In this document: positions 18,259 to 26,536 of the stretch, piece after piece | Layout: each line of letters starts with the position of its first letter | How positions within the stretch are numbered: the first letter of the stretch is position 1 | Assembly (NCBI RefSeq): GCF_000741175.1 | Contig: NZ_JGYS01000009.1 | Span: 28,779-92,778, forward strand | Direction of reading: 5' to 3' | DNA: 64,000 nt | DNA from: Bifidobacterium callitrichos DSM 23973 | GTDB lineage: Bacteria; Actinomycetota; Actinomycetes; Actinomycetales; Bifidobacteriaceae | The notes under the pieces: generated by a model | The model's database searches: none | What the model was told of the DNA's origin: nothing | What the model saw: only the letters and a program-made list of their open reading frames with translations | Made by a program: the position numbers and the translations under genes

Positions 18259-18550
18259 TGCCACTCAAGCCTGATTTAGCGAAAAATCGCGTTGAGTGGC
18301 AAGATTCCGTGCCGCTCAACGCGATTATCGACCAATATCGCGTTGAGCGGCAGTCGGCCACACGAGCGACCCTGAGCCGCACTGTGCGAATCATTGGAAA
18401 ATGGCCATTCTTGATACCCTCACGCCACGGAATAACCGCCGAGCAGCAGAAGAAACTGCCGCTCAACGCAAAAATCGCCCGTTTCTTCATTGAATGGCAC
18501 GCGATGCTGCCACTCGACGCGATAATCACCCAAAAACACGTTGAGTGGCA
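18259..18550. repeat. Second hairpin family, four copies of TGCCRCTCAACG-type arms
   Basis: In the 669-bp gap before pepC, four inverted repeats share arms of the type TGCCACTCAACGCGAT. Copy 1 is at 18259-18301. Copy 2 is at 18310-18352 with a perfect 16-bp stem, TGCCGCTCAACGCGAT against its complement. Copy 3 is at 18457-18499 (weaker, 9 of 12 pairs). Copy 4 is at 18508-18550 (11 of 12 pairs). Copies 1-2 and 3-4 each form a close pair about 50 bp apart, and the pairs are about 200 bp apart. The rest of the gap (18551-18906) includes G/A-rich sequence with no gene that I trust. Confidence 0.8.
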
Positions 18551-18906
18551 CTGGAGACCGACGACCGGGGGAATGGCCGGGGCACGCGGGGGACCCGGAG
18601 ACCGAGACCGAGGATCGACTGGATACAACCGGAGACCGATATCTGGAACCGACCGGAAATCTCAGGCGGTTCGGGCGCATATGAAAAACCTCCCGCCCGG
18701 GGCCGGGATCTCACCTCGTGGAGAGAACCCGGCCCTTAAGACGGGAGGACACAACCATCACGGATCGCGTGCGGAGAATTTTGCCTTAGCAGACGATGGT
18801 CGTATACTGCCGCTGGACTTTGCGCTCGATCGCGGACACGACCGAACGGTCAGCCGACATCATTCATCGGGCCATATATCAGGCCATTCATCAGGCGGGA
18901 GCATCA

Positions 18907-20382
18907 ATGACGAACACGGATCTCAACGAGGGCAAGGCGATCAAGCCTCAGCTGCTGCGCGACTATTCCAGGGACTTCAACGGCGAGCGCGCGAACCTCG
19001 TCGCGGCGAACGCGGCCGTGTCGGCCGGCGTGCTCAAGGCGGCGACCGACTACCGCGGCGTGCGCGAGCTGCCGCGCGACTTCTCGATCGAGCTCAAGCA
19101 GGGGTCGATCACCGATCAGGAGCGTTCGGGCCGATGCTGGATGTTCGCCTCGCTCAACACGCTGCGCTATGAGCTCATGCACCGTTGGAATCTCGAGGAT
19201 TTCGAGTTCTCCGAGTCCTACCTGTTCTTCTGGGACACGATGGAGAAGTCGAACACGTACCTCGAGAACGTGCTGTCGACGCTTGATCGTCCGAGCGACG
19301 ACCGTCTGTTCGAGATCATCAACGACGGTCCGTCCGATGACGGCGGATGGTGGCAGATGTTCGCGGCGCTGGTGAACAAGTACGGTCTGGTGCCGAAGAG
19401 CGCGTACCCGGAGTCGGCGAATTCGCGCAATTCCGACGACTTCAAGCAGTACCTCAACTCGAAGCTGCGCGAGTTCGCGATCGAGCTGCGTCGTCGCCAT
19501 GCGGCCGATGGCACGGGCGCGGAGGAACTGCGGGCGATCAAGGACGAGTACATGTCAGTCGTCTACCGCATCTGCTCGATCGCGCTCGGTGAGCCGCCGG
19601 AACGGTTCGATTTCCTCGCGCGCGTGAAGGACGACGACGAGGACGGGGATAAGGACGGCAAGAAGGGCGATTCGGCTGAGAAGTCGGAGAAGAAGTCGGA
19701 GAAGAAGTCGGAGAAGAAGGACAAGGACAAGTCCGGCAAGGACGATCGCCCGCAGATCCGAGAGACCGGCATCACCCCGCTGGAGTTCTACCGGAAGTAC
19801 GTGCCGGTCGACGTCAATGATTTCGCGACCCTCGCCAACGCGCCGATGGCGCGCACGCCGTTCAACACGCGATACCGCATCCGCTACACGGCGAACGTGG
19901 CCGAGGCCGGCGACATGGAGTTCGTCAACGTGCCGCTCGACGTGTTCAAGAAGGCCGCGATCGACCAGCTTTCGGCCGGACACCCGATCTGGTTCGCCTG
20001 CGACTGCACGCAGTTCTCGCTGCGCAAGGAGGGCTTCTTCGACCAGTCGGTCGTGCGCGTCGACCAGCTGTTCGGCACCGAGTTCACGCTCGACAAGGCC
20101 GACGCCCTCGAGTACGCCGACAGCCCGAGCAACCACGCGATGACCTTCACCGGCGTGAACCTCGACTCCGACGGCAGGCCGGATCGCTGGAAGGTGGAGA
20201 ACAGCTGGGGCAAGGACGCCGGCGTCGACGGCTACTACGTGATGTCCGACAAGTGGTTCGACCGCTTCGTCACCGAGCTCATCATCCGCAAGGAATACCT
20301 TGATGACGCCACCCGGGCTCTGCTCACCGCCGAACCGGTCGAACTCGACCCCTGGCAGCCCCTCACCCGCCCCTGCCGCTGA
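18907..20382 (+). CDS. pepC: Aminopeptidase C (bleomycin hydrolase family, C1B)
   Basis: 491 aa from ATG 18907, with GGGAG six bases upstream; a longer frame to 18796 is unsupported. The papain-like triad is visible: Cys77 (RSGRCWMFA), His410 (SNHAMTF) and Asn432 (VENSWGKD), with the oxyanion Gln in ITDQERSG. This is a cytoplasmic cysteine aminopeptidase, usually a hexamer with the active sites inside a barrel. An unusual Lys/Glu/Asp-only insertion of about 40 residues (roughly 241-280, including EKKS three times) interrupts the fold. The family is usually about 445-455 aa, so this insertion accounts for the extra length. Single gene, no operon partner. Confidence 0.93.
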   Translation: MTNTDLNEGKAIKPQLLRDYSRDFNGERANLVAANAAVSAGVLKAATDYRGVRELPRDFSIELKQGSITDQERSGRCWMFASLNTLRYELMHRWNLEDFEFSESYLFFWDTMEKSNTYLENVLSTLDRPSDDRLFEIINDGPSDDGGWWQMFAALVNKYGLVPKSAYPESANSRNSDDFKQYLNSKLREFAIELRRRHAADGTGAEELRAIKDEYMSVVYRICSIALGEPPERFDFLARVKDDDEDGDKDGKKGDSAEKSEKKSEKKSEKKDKDKSGKDDRPQIRETGITPLEFYRKYVPVDVNDFATLANAPMARTPFNTRYRIRYTANVAEAGDMEFVNVPLDVFKKAAIDQLSAGHPIWFACDCTQFSLRKEGFFDQSVVRVDQLFGTEFTLDKADALEYADSPSNHAMTFTGVNLDSDGRPDRWKVENSWGKDAGVDGYYVMSDKWFDRFVTELIIRKEYLDDATRALLTAEPVELDPWQPLTRPCR

Positions 20383-20424
20383 GTCTCCCGGGGCTCCGGG
20401 TACGGGCCCCCATGTCTCCGGGAC

Positions 20425-20663
20425 CCCAGAACCCCATTCCCCGTACGCTGACGGCTCACGGCGAAACACCCGGGCTCAGCCCAAACCCAGAACCCCATTC
20501 CCCGTACGCTGAGACTTCGTCAGCGTACGCTCTCCGGGGTCATCGGCATCCAATCACCCGTATTCGTACGTTGCGAGCGTGGCAGCGTACGAATACGGGT
20601 GACAAGCAGGATCAAGCCTCGCGGAGCGTACGCTGACGAATCCTCAGCGTACGCTCCGCGAGG
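20425..20663. repeat. Hairpin array B, about 62-bp period
   Basis: Three good hairpins lie at 20493-20539, 20554-20602 and 20617-20663, with the left part of a fourth at 20425-20450. The last has perfect 20-bp arms (CCTCGCGGAGCGTACGCTGA and its complement). The middle one is the TCACCCGTATTCGTACG hairpin common to all three arrays. Linkers again read CATCGGCATCC and CAGGATCAA. The array lies between pepC and the frameshifted ATPase, in a 568-bp gap without genes. Confidence 0.85.
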
Positions 20664-20785
20664 TTACCCTCCTTCAAGCCACGGTATCCGTACGCCGTTA
20701 CCGGAATCGGAACACCGCACAGAACCACGCAGACCGATGCCGAGCAGGGAACGCCAGCCGCACCCATGCAGCGCTTATCCACCTG

Positions 20786-20928
20786 TTCTATTTGTTCTAT
20801 TTGTTCTATTTGCCGCACACTTGATATGCCAAAATCACCTGCAAACGCTGCCATAGCAGACACTCCAGCACACGAAAAGACTTTGTTCTATAGATTTTCT
20901 ATTTGTTATACTGAGTACGGTACATTGT
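20786..20928 (+). promoter_or_regulatory. Triple TTCTATTTG repeat and A/T-rich promoter of the ATPase gene
   Basis: TTCTATTTG occurs three times in tandem at 20786-20812 and recurs in extended form near 20895-20905, followed by a -10-like TTATACTGA near 20906-20914. The A/T-rich block stands out from its high-GC surroundings. It resembles, in wording, the TTCTATTATAG palindrome in front of the other ATPase at 25094. It is probably the promoter/operator region of 20951-22080. Confidence 0.5.
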
Positions 20929-20950
20929 CGTGAGGTCGAAGGAGCTCAAC

Positions 20951-22080
20951 ATGCCGTTCCCTCCCAATCCGTTCAAACCGACCGCAGGCGTCATGCCTCC
21001 CGTGCTCATCGGGCGCGAATCCGTGAGCATGGATTTCCGTGAAGGACTGGAGGACGGCCCCGGAGCGCCCGACCGGCTCATGCTCATCACCGGACCGCGG
21101 GGCAGCGGCAAAACGGTAATGCTCACCGAACTCGGACTGATCGCGAAAACCCATCATTGGGAAGTCATCGACGAAACCGCTTCGAACGGCCTGTGCGATC
21201 GACTCATCTCCCGCATCGCCCCTGAATCGGGACGGATCGCGGGATTAACCATCAAACCGTCCGCGATGGGCGCCAGCTCGGCGAACTGAGCATTGCTCCA
21301 GCCCTGCGGCCGTCGACGCTCCGTGACGCGATGACTGCCAGACTGAAAACCCTTGGCAAAGGCAAGGGCCTGCTCATCACCATCGACGAGACGCAGGACG
21401 CCTCGATGGAGGACATGACCGCCATCGCCACCGCCGCCCAGCACATGTTGCGCGACAACGCCGAAGTGGCGTTCGTGTTCGCAGGACTGCCCTCACTGGT
21501 TCCCGACCTGCTGAACGCCAAAGTGCTCACGTTCCTGCGTCGCTCATCGATCAAGCAGCTCGGCGACGTCCCGCTCGATGACGTTCGTCACGCACTGTCC
21601 ACTTCGATCCGCGGTGCGGACGTTGCGATCAGCGACGACGCCCTGACTCTGGCGACGGAATCGACCGGCGGATATCCGTACATGATCCAGCTGGTCGGCT
21701 ACCACATCTGGCGACAGGCCAGACGACGCGAAAACACCACCCCGTCCGTGAGCGGCAACGCCATACTCTTCGACGACGTACGTTCGGGTGTCGAGCAGGC
21801 GCGTGCGAAGCTGGGCGAGGGCGTATGCGCCCCGGTCGTCAACCAGCTCTCCGAACGCGCGGTCGACTACCTGCGCGCGATGGCCCAGGATGATGGGCCG
21901 TCATCGACATCAGTGGTGGCATCGCGCATGGGAGAGAGCATGGACTACGCCAACATCTACCGGCAACGGCTACTCGATGATCACGTCATCACCGCGCCGG
22001 CACGGGGCCGCGTCGACTTCGCCATCCCGTTCCTGCGGGAGTACCTGCGGGCCACGGAACCAACGGTCAGTCGTTCCTGA
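20951..22080 (+). pseudogene. AAA-type P-loop ATPase, split by a frameshift
   Basis: The start at 20951 has AAGGAG seven bases upstream. The first frame carries GRESVSMDF and Walker A GPRGSGKT (residues 48-55), then runs to a TGA at 21287-21289. The second frame, open from about 21270, continues the same protein: RQLGELSIAPALRPSTLRDAM, then Walker B LLITIDETQD, the sensor region VFAGLPSLV, and a C-terminal winged-helix-like part with YLRAMAQDDGPSST. Joining the frames near 21265-21275 gives an ATPase of about 375 aa of a widespread stand-alone family (AAA_16/archaeal-ATPase-like). A one-base indel or a sequencing error explains it. A functional second half from the ATG at 21331 would lack Walker A. 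Confidence 0.75.
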
Positions 22081-22217
22081 TCGCGATCTTCGGCGCCTGA
22101 TGCTCCACCTGCTTGAGTGTGGCATCGGGGAAACCAGCCTGAATGTAGCCGATGATCATCTCGAGCGCCTGCTCAATGCGGAGGCGTGATGCAAAACCGG
22201 CTGCGGGGTGATACGCT
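22072..22217 (-). pseudogene. Possible 3' remnant of an unknown gene
   Basis: On the minus strand a 48-codon open tail ends RIEQALEMIIGYIQAG...VEHQAPKIAIRND, then stop. The composition is protein-like and amphipathic, but there is no start or ribosome site. The stop lies at the tail of the convergent ATPase pseudogene, and the open frame runs into the GH36 operator area. I do not recognise it. It may be a chance reading frame. Confidence 0.25.
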
Positions 22218-22235
22218 ATGGTTAACGATAACCAT
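22218..22235 (+). promoter_or_regulatory. LacI-type operator before the alpha-galactosidase gene
   Basis: ATGGTTAACGATAACCAT, 18 bp with only the central base pair off symmetry, lies 29 nt before the ATG at 22264. The core GTTAACGATAAC recurs in reverse orientation at 32309-32320 and in variants near 45681, 45890 and 60888. It probably brings this gene under the LacI regulator at 61214-62254. Confidence 0.7.
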
Positions 22236-22263
22236 GCCGTGTTCGCAACGAAGGGAAGACCCT

Positions 22264-24630
22264 ATGACGTCCCTGATCACAGTCAATGAGGACCTGAACC
22301 AGTTCCACCTGACCAATGGGCGGGTGAGCATGATCCTCAAAGTCGTCGAGGGCAAACTCATCAACCTGTACACCGGTGCGGCGGTGCCCGATCGCGCCGA
22401 CTTCGGCTACCTCGTCGACGACGGATTCCGCGTGCAGGCGACCACCGCCGACGAGCACGGCGAGCTGCATATCGAGCAGTCGCGCCAGGAGTTCCCTGAA
22501 TACGGGCGCGGCGATTTCCGTGGTCCCGCGATCACCGTGCTGCAAGGCAACGGCTCGCGCATCACCGACTTCCGGTACGCGGGGTACCGGGTCGCGCCCG
22601 GAAAGCCGGAGCTCGAGGGGCTGCCCGCCACATACGCGGCTTCGACTCCGGATGATACCGGTGCCGAAACCCTGAGCATCAACCTCGTCGACGACTTGAC
22701 CGGCCTGACCGCAACCCTGAACTACACGATCTTCCGCAACGAGCCGGTCATCGCCCGCAGTGTGAGGATCGCGAACCACGGCGGCAAGCCGGTCACGATC
22801 GAACGCCTCGCAAGCCTGAACCTCGACCTGCCGGACAGCGACTACGAGATGATCGAGTTCACCGGCGCATGGGCGCGCGAACGCGAGCCGCATCGCCAGC
22901 CATTGCACCCGGGCGTGCAAAGCGTCGCCTCGATGTGGGGCGCGAGCAGCCCCTACTTCAGCCCCAACGCTCTCTTCGCCCGCCCCGACACCAACGAGGA
23001 CCGGGGCGAGGCGTTCTCCCTGTCGTTCGTCTACTCGGGCAACTTCGACCTGCACGCCGAGGTCGACGCGTACGGCGCCACGCGACTCCAGCTCGGCATC
23101 AACCCGGCCGGATTCGCGTGGCGGCTCGCGCCCGGCGAATCGTTCCAGAGCCCCGAGGCGCTGCTCGGCTACACCGATCACGGATTGAACGCCCTGAGCC
23201 AGACCCTCCACCGCATCGTCCTCGATCATCTGGAGCGCCCGCGCTGGACGAGACGCGAACGGCCGATCCTCATCAACAACTGGGAGGCCACGTACTTCGA
23301 CTTCACCGAGGAGAAGCTGCTCGAACTCGCGCGGCTCGCGCACAGGGCCGGCATCGAACTGTTCGTGCTCGACGACGGCTGGTTCGGACGCGGGAATCAC
23401 GCGCGAGTCAACGATCGCGCGGGACTCGGCGACTGGATCGCCAACCCGGAGCGACTGCCCGAAGGCGTCGCCGGAATCGCGCGCAAAATCAACGAGATCG
23501 GCATGCGGTTCGGCCTGTGGTTCGAACCGGAGATGGTCAACCGCGCCACCGACCTGTACGAGACGCACCCCGACTGGGTGATCGCGACCCCAGGCCGCGC
23601 AAGCGCCGTATACCGCCAGCAGTACGTGCTCAACTTCGCGAATCCCGCGGTCGTCGACCACATCTACGAGCGCATGCACGCGATCCTCGACGGCGCGAAC
23701 GTGGCGTACATCAAGTGGGATATGAACCGATTCATCACCGAGGCGTACGACGCCACGCGCGGCGCCGAGCATCAGGGCGAGGTGTTCCACCGCTACATCC
23801 TCGGCGTGTACGCACTCTACCGGCGACTGCTCGCCGCGTTCCCCGACCTCATCATCGAAGGCTGCGCGTCCGGCGGATCGCGCTTCGATATGGGCATCCT
23901 CGCCTACTCGCCGCAGATCTGGACCAGCGACGACACCGATGCGGTCGAACGCCTGTCGATCCAGTACGGCACCAGCTACTTCTTCCCCGTCTCGTCGATG
24001 GGCGCGCACGTGTCGATCACACCGAATCATCAGACCGGGCGATCCGAGTCGCTCGCGATGCGCGGGTCGGTCGCGATGTTCGGCACGTTCGGCTACGAGA
24101 TGGATCTGACACGGGTGGGCGATGACGAGCTCGACGAGATCGCACGGCAGGTCGCGTTCTTCAAGGAGCACGCGCCGCTGCTGCACAACGGCGATCTGTA
24201 CCGTCTGCGTGCGCCGTACGATCACCGGCAGGCCGCGTGGATGGTCGTCTCGGCCGACCGCGCGCACGCGATCGTCGGCGACTACGTGATCCTCGGCGTG
24301 CCGAACCGGCACAAGTCGCGCCTCCATCTGCGCGGCCTCGATCCGGATGCGATGTACCGCGTGACGACGGTCCCGGGGCCGGGCCTTGGCCCCGACGACG
24401 CATTGCGAGGGCGACTCGGATACTCGGCTGAGGACATCGGAACCGGCGCCGGGACCACCAAGACCGAGACCGCGACCAGTGCCGATGCCGAATCCGGGAC
24501 CGAGACCAAGACCGCCCCCATCACCCCCGGCGTGGTCCGTTCCGGCGCCGAACTCATGCATATCGGCATCAACGACACCAACATCGGCCCGGACTTCGCC
24601 TCCCGCCTCTATCTCATCGACCGACTCTGA
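22264..24630 (+). CDS. aga: GH36 alpha-galactosidase
   Basis: 788 aa from ATG 22264 (AAGGGAAGA upstream); the frame is open earlier but without support. An N-terminal beta-supersandwich (1 to ~330) is followed by the (beta/alpha)8 barrel. The nucleophile is Asp486 in YIKWDMNRF. The acid/base is in WTSDDTD near 556, with GCASGGSRFD between. It hydrolyses terminal alpha-1,6-galactosides such as melibiose, raffinose and stachyose in the cytoplasm. Near the C-terminus a Thr/Glu/Ala-rich low-complexity stretch (about 725-755) is inserted in the last beta domain. No transporter is adjacent. The operator upstream suggests shared control with the arabino-/galacto-glycan genes at 26-32 kb. Confidence 0.93.
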   Translation: MTSLITVNEDLNQFHLTNGRVSMILKVVEGKLINLYTGAAVPDRADFGYLVDDGFRVQATTADEHGELHIEQSRQEFPEYGRGDFRGPAITVLQGNGSRITDFRYAGYRVAPGKPELEGLPATYAASTPDDTGAETLSINLVDDLTGLTATLNYTIFRNEPVIARSVRIANHGGKPVTIERLASLNLDLPDSDYEMIEFTGAWAREREPHRQPLHPGVQSVASMWGASSPYFSPNALFARPDTNEDRGEAFSLSFVYSGNFDLHAEVDAYGATRLQLGINPAGFAWRLAPGESFQSPEALLGYTDHGLNALSQTLHRIVLDHLERPRWTRRERPILINNWEATYFDFTEEKLLELARLAHRAGIELFVLDDGWFGRGNHARVNDRAGLGDWIANPERLPEGVAGIARKINEIGMRFGLWFEPEMVNRATDLYETHPDWVIATPGRASAVYRQQYVLNFANPAVVDHIYERMHAILDGANVAYIKWDMNRFITEAYDATRGAEHQGEVFHRYILGVYALYRRLLAAFPDLIIEGCASGGSRFDMGILAYSPQIWTSDDTDAVERLSIQYGTSYFFPVSSMGAHVSITPNHQTGRSESLAMRGSVAMFGTFGYEMDLTRVGDDELDEIARQVAFFKEHAPLLHNGDLYRLRAPYDHRQAAWMVVSADRAHAIVGDYVILGVPNRHKSRLHLRGLDPDAMYRVTTVPGPGLGPDDALRGRLGYSAEDIGTGAGTTKTETATSADAESGTETKTAPITPGVVRSGAELMHIGINDTNIGPDFASRLYLIDRL

Positions 24631-24667
24631 CCGACAGGGATTCCTTAGCCACCACGCCGGACATGGG

Positions 24668-24936
24668 GCCGGTGTACGTTCCCGGTGGTTGCCCACCGTC
24701 CACCCCCGTTTTGCGTATGCCGTTTCACATACGGCGTACGTTCCAGGGGGCTATTGTCGACCGACCCCCATTCCGCGTACGCCGAGCCCGGCTCAGCGTA
24801 CGTCCCCGGGGGCTTTCCTCGCCCTGTCACCCGTATTCGTACGCCAGGCCGGAGTCAGCATACGAATACGGGTGACAGAACCGGCATCACCCCGATGGGC
24901 GTACGCTCAGCCCGACTCACCGTACGCCCATCGGGG
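24668..24936. repeat. Hairpin array C, about 62-bp period
   Basis: Hairpins at 24702-24750, 24765-24812, 24826-24876 and 24889-24936 start 63, 61 and 63 bp apart; the right arm of a fifth is at 24671-24688. The stem ends are CCCC.../...GGGG or GTCACCC.../...GGGTGAC, and loops are flanked by CGTACG-type cores. The third is again the CACCCGTATTCGTACG hairpin. It lies between the GH36 gene and the DUF234-type ATPase, in a 463-bp gap with no other gene. Confidence 0.87.
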
Positions 24937-24986
24937 CATCCCCGTCCCAAGCCACAGAGAACGTACGGCACCCCGAACCAACGAAT

Positions 24987-25040
24987 CTATTATAGAAAAC
25001 CCTATAATAGAATGTTCTATTATAGGGTTTTCTATAATAG
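24987..25040 (+). promoter_or_regulatory. 54-bp A/T-rich palindrome before the ATPase gene
   Basis: Perfect 26-bp inverted arms at 24987-25012 and 25015-25040 are separated by only TG. Each arm itself holds CTATTATAG and its complement CTATAATAG, giving four alternating copies, so several alternative foldings are possible. It ends 53 nt before the ATG at 25094 and overlaps where the promoter should be. A site for a dimeric or tetrameric regulator, or autoregulation by the ATPase, is plausible. Confidence 0.85.
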
Positions 25041-25093
25041 TGTTATCATTATCTTCAGGCACAGACGGTACGCCAGTGACGAAAGAAACAACC

Positions 25094-26524
25094 ATGTTTG
25101 TAGGACGGCAGCAAGAGCTCACCGCGCTGAATCGCATGTACGACAGCGACAGATTCGAGATGATGGTGATTTACGGGCGTCGACGCGTAGGGAAGACCGC
25201 ATTGATCGACCGCTTCCTCGCAAGACGCAAGGCCCTGTACTTCACTGCACGACAGCAGAATTCCCAACTGGTTCTTCGTTCCTTCTCCGCAGCTATGTCC
25301 GAATACTTCGGATACCCGGATGTATTGAACTTCGGGACATGGAGCAATGCCATCGACTACCTCGTCAAACAGGCCCAACAGAATACCGGAGAGAAGCTCG
25401 TCATCGTCTTTGACGAATTCCCCTACGCCGCTGAGGCCGAACCGAGTCTGCCATCAACCCTGCAGATCGCCATCGATCACGGATTCAAAGACACCAACAC
25501 CATGCTCATTCTTTCCGGCAGCAATCAGGGATTCATGGAAAACCGTGTGCTCGGATACAAAAGCCCTCTATACGGCAGACGAACCGGACAACTACGTATG
25601 CAGCCGTTTGATTATCTGGATGCCTCCGAATTCATCGCCAGCTGCTCACCGCAGGATAAGGTGCTGTATTACGCAACATTCGGCGGAACCCCATACTATC
25701 TCGCACAGCTCAGGCCGGATCTGACCTACGAGGAAAACGTAGCGTCCCTCTGCTTCAACAAGACAGGACTGCTGTATGAAGAGCCGATGATGCTGCTACG
25801 AGAGGAGCTCAAAAGCCCCGCCATCTATGATTCCATACTTCAGGCCATCAGCAACGGATGCAACACATCGAAGGTCATTGCGGAGCGCATAGGCATCGAA
25901 CAGACATCCCTACCCTTCTATATGAAAACGCTTGAAGGTCTACGGCTTATCGAAAAGGCCGTGCCCTTCGGGGAGAAACCCACCTCACGGAAATCCCATG
26001 TCCACATCGTAGATCCATTTTTCGCATACTGGTATCGCTTCGTGGCTCCCAACGTCACCCTCATCGAAACGGGAAACGGAGAGAGGCTTGCCCAACGAAT
26101 CGCGCAAAGTGGACCATTCGCCACATATGTGGGACAACAATTCGAAAGCATGTGTCAGCAATGGGTACTGCGTTCCTTCGGTGCCGGAACACTACCGCTG
26201 ATGCCTACACAGATAGGTAAATGGTGGGGCAACAATCCGATGAAACGAGAGGAAACGGATATCGATCTCGTAGCGGCCGATCCAGCCGAAAAGCACATAC
26301 TGCTCGGTGAATGCAAATGGCGCAACAGAGTCGATGAAACCGAGATGATCGAGGCATTGCGGGAACGAATCGGTCTCATTGGCGGATATCGGAAAACAAC
26401 CCTAGCATTTTTCACCAAGAATCCAATGCACGAAGCCACCTTGGCGAAATACCGGAACGACCCGGATATGCTATTCGTTCCGGTAAAGGACATGTTCGAG
26501 GAGGTCTTGAAAAGGAAGGTCTGA
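25094..26524 (+). CDS. Stand-alone ATPase with C-terminal DUF234 nuclease-like domain
   Basis: 476 aa. FVGRQQEL opens the ATPase domain. Walker A is GRRRVGKT (28-35) and Walker B IVFDEFPY (D107, E108). A winged-helix-like middle part (SKVIAERIGIEQTSL) follows. The C-terminal domain has D391 in TDIDLVA and E406-C-K408 in GECKW, the D...ExK pattern of restriction-endonuclease-like folds as known for DUF234. Such genes are common solitary genes in bacteria and archaea with no agreed role; selfish, toxin-like or defence functions have been proposed. Start ATG 25094 has GAAAG; an in-frame GTG lies six codons earlier. The coding sequence is less GC-rich than its neighbours, suggesting transfer. It converges with the MFS gene, 12 nt apart. 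Confidence 0.88.
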   Translation: MFVGRQQELTALNRMYDSDRFEMMVIYGRRRVGKTALIDRFLARRKALYFTARQQNSQLVLRSFSAAMSEYFGYPDVLNFGTWSNAIDYLVKQAQQNTGEKLVIVFDEFPYAAEAEPSLPSTLQIAIDHGFKDTNTMLILSGSNQGFMENRVLGYKSPLYGRRTGQLRMQPFDYLDASEFIASCSPQDKVLYYATFGGTPYYLAQLRPDLTYEENVASLCFNKTGLLYEEPMMLLREELKSPAIYDSILQAISNGCNTSKVIAERIGIEQTSLPFYMKTLEGLRLIEKAVPFGEKPTSRKSHVHIVDPFFAYWYRFVAPNVTLIETGNGERLAQRIAQSGPFATYVGQQFESMCQQWVLRSFGAGTLPLMPTQIGKWWGNNPMKREETDIDLVAADPAEKHILLGECKWRNRVDETEMIEALRERIGLIGGYRKTTLAFFTKNPMHEATLAKYRNDPDMLFVPVKDMFEEVLKRKV

Positions 26525-26536
26525 AAGGAACGGAGG

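Noticed and set aside
17013..19172. Long plus-strand open frame of about 719 codons across the SDR gene
   Set aside because: It overlaps the well-supported SDR and repeat sequence, is Arg-rich as expected for a shifted frame in high-GC DNA, and has no ribosome site.
16997..24936. CRISPR array
   Set aside because: Although periodic at about 62 bp, the repeats are inverted within each unit, differ from unit to unit, have short conserved linkers rather than variable spacers, and no cas genes are present.
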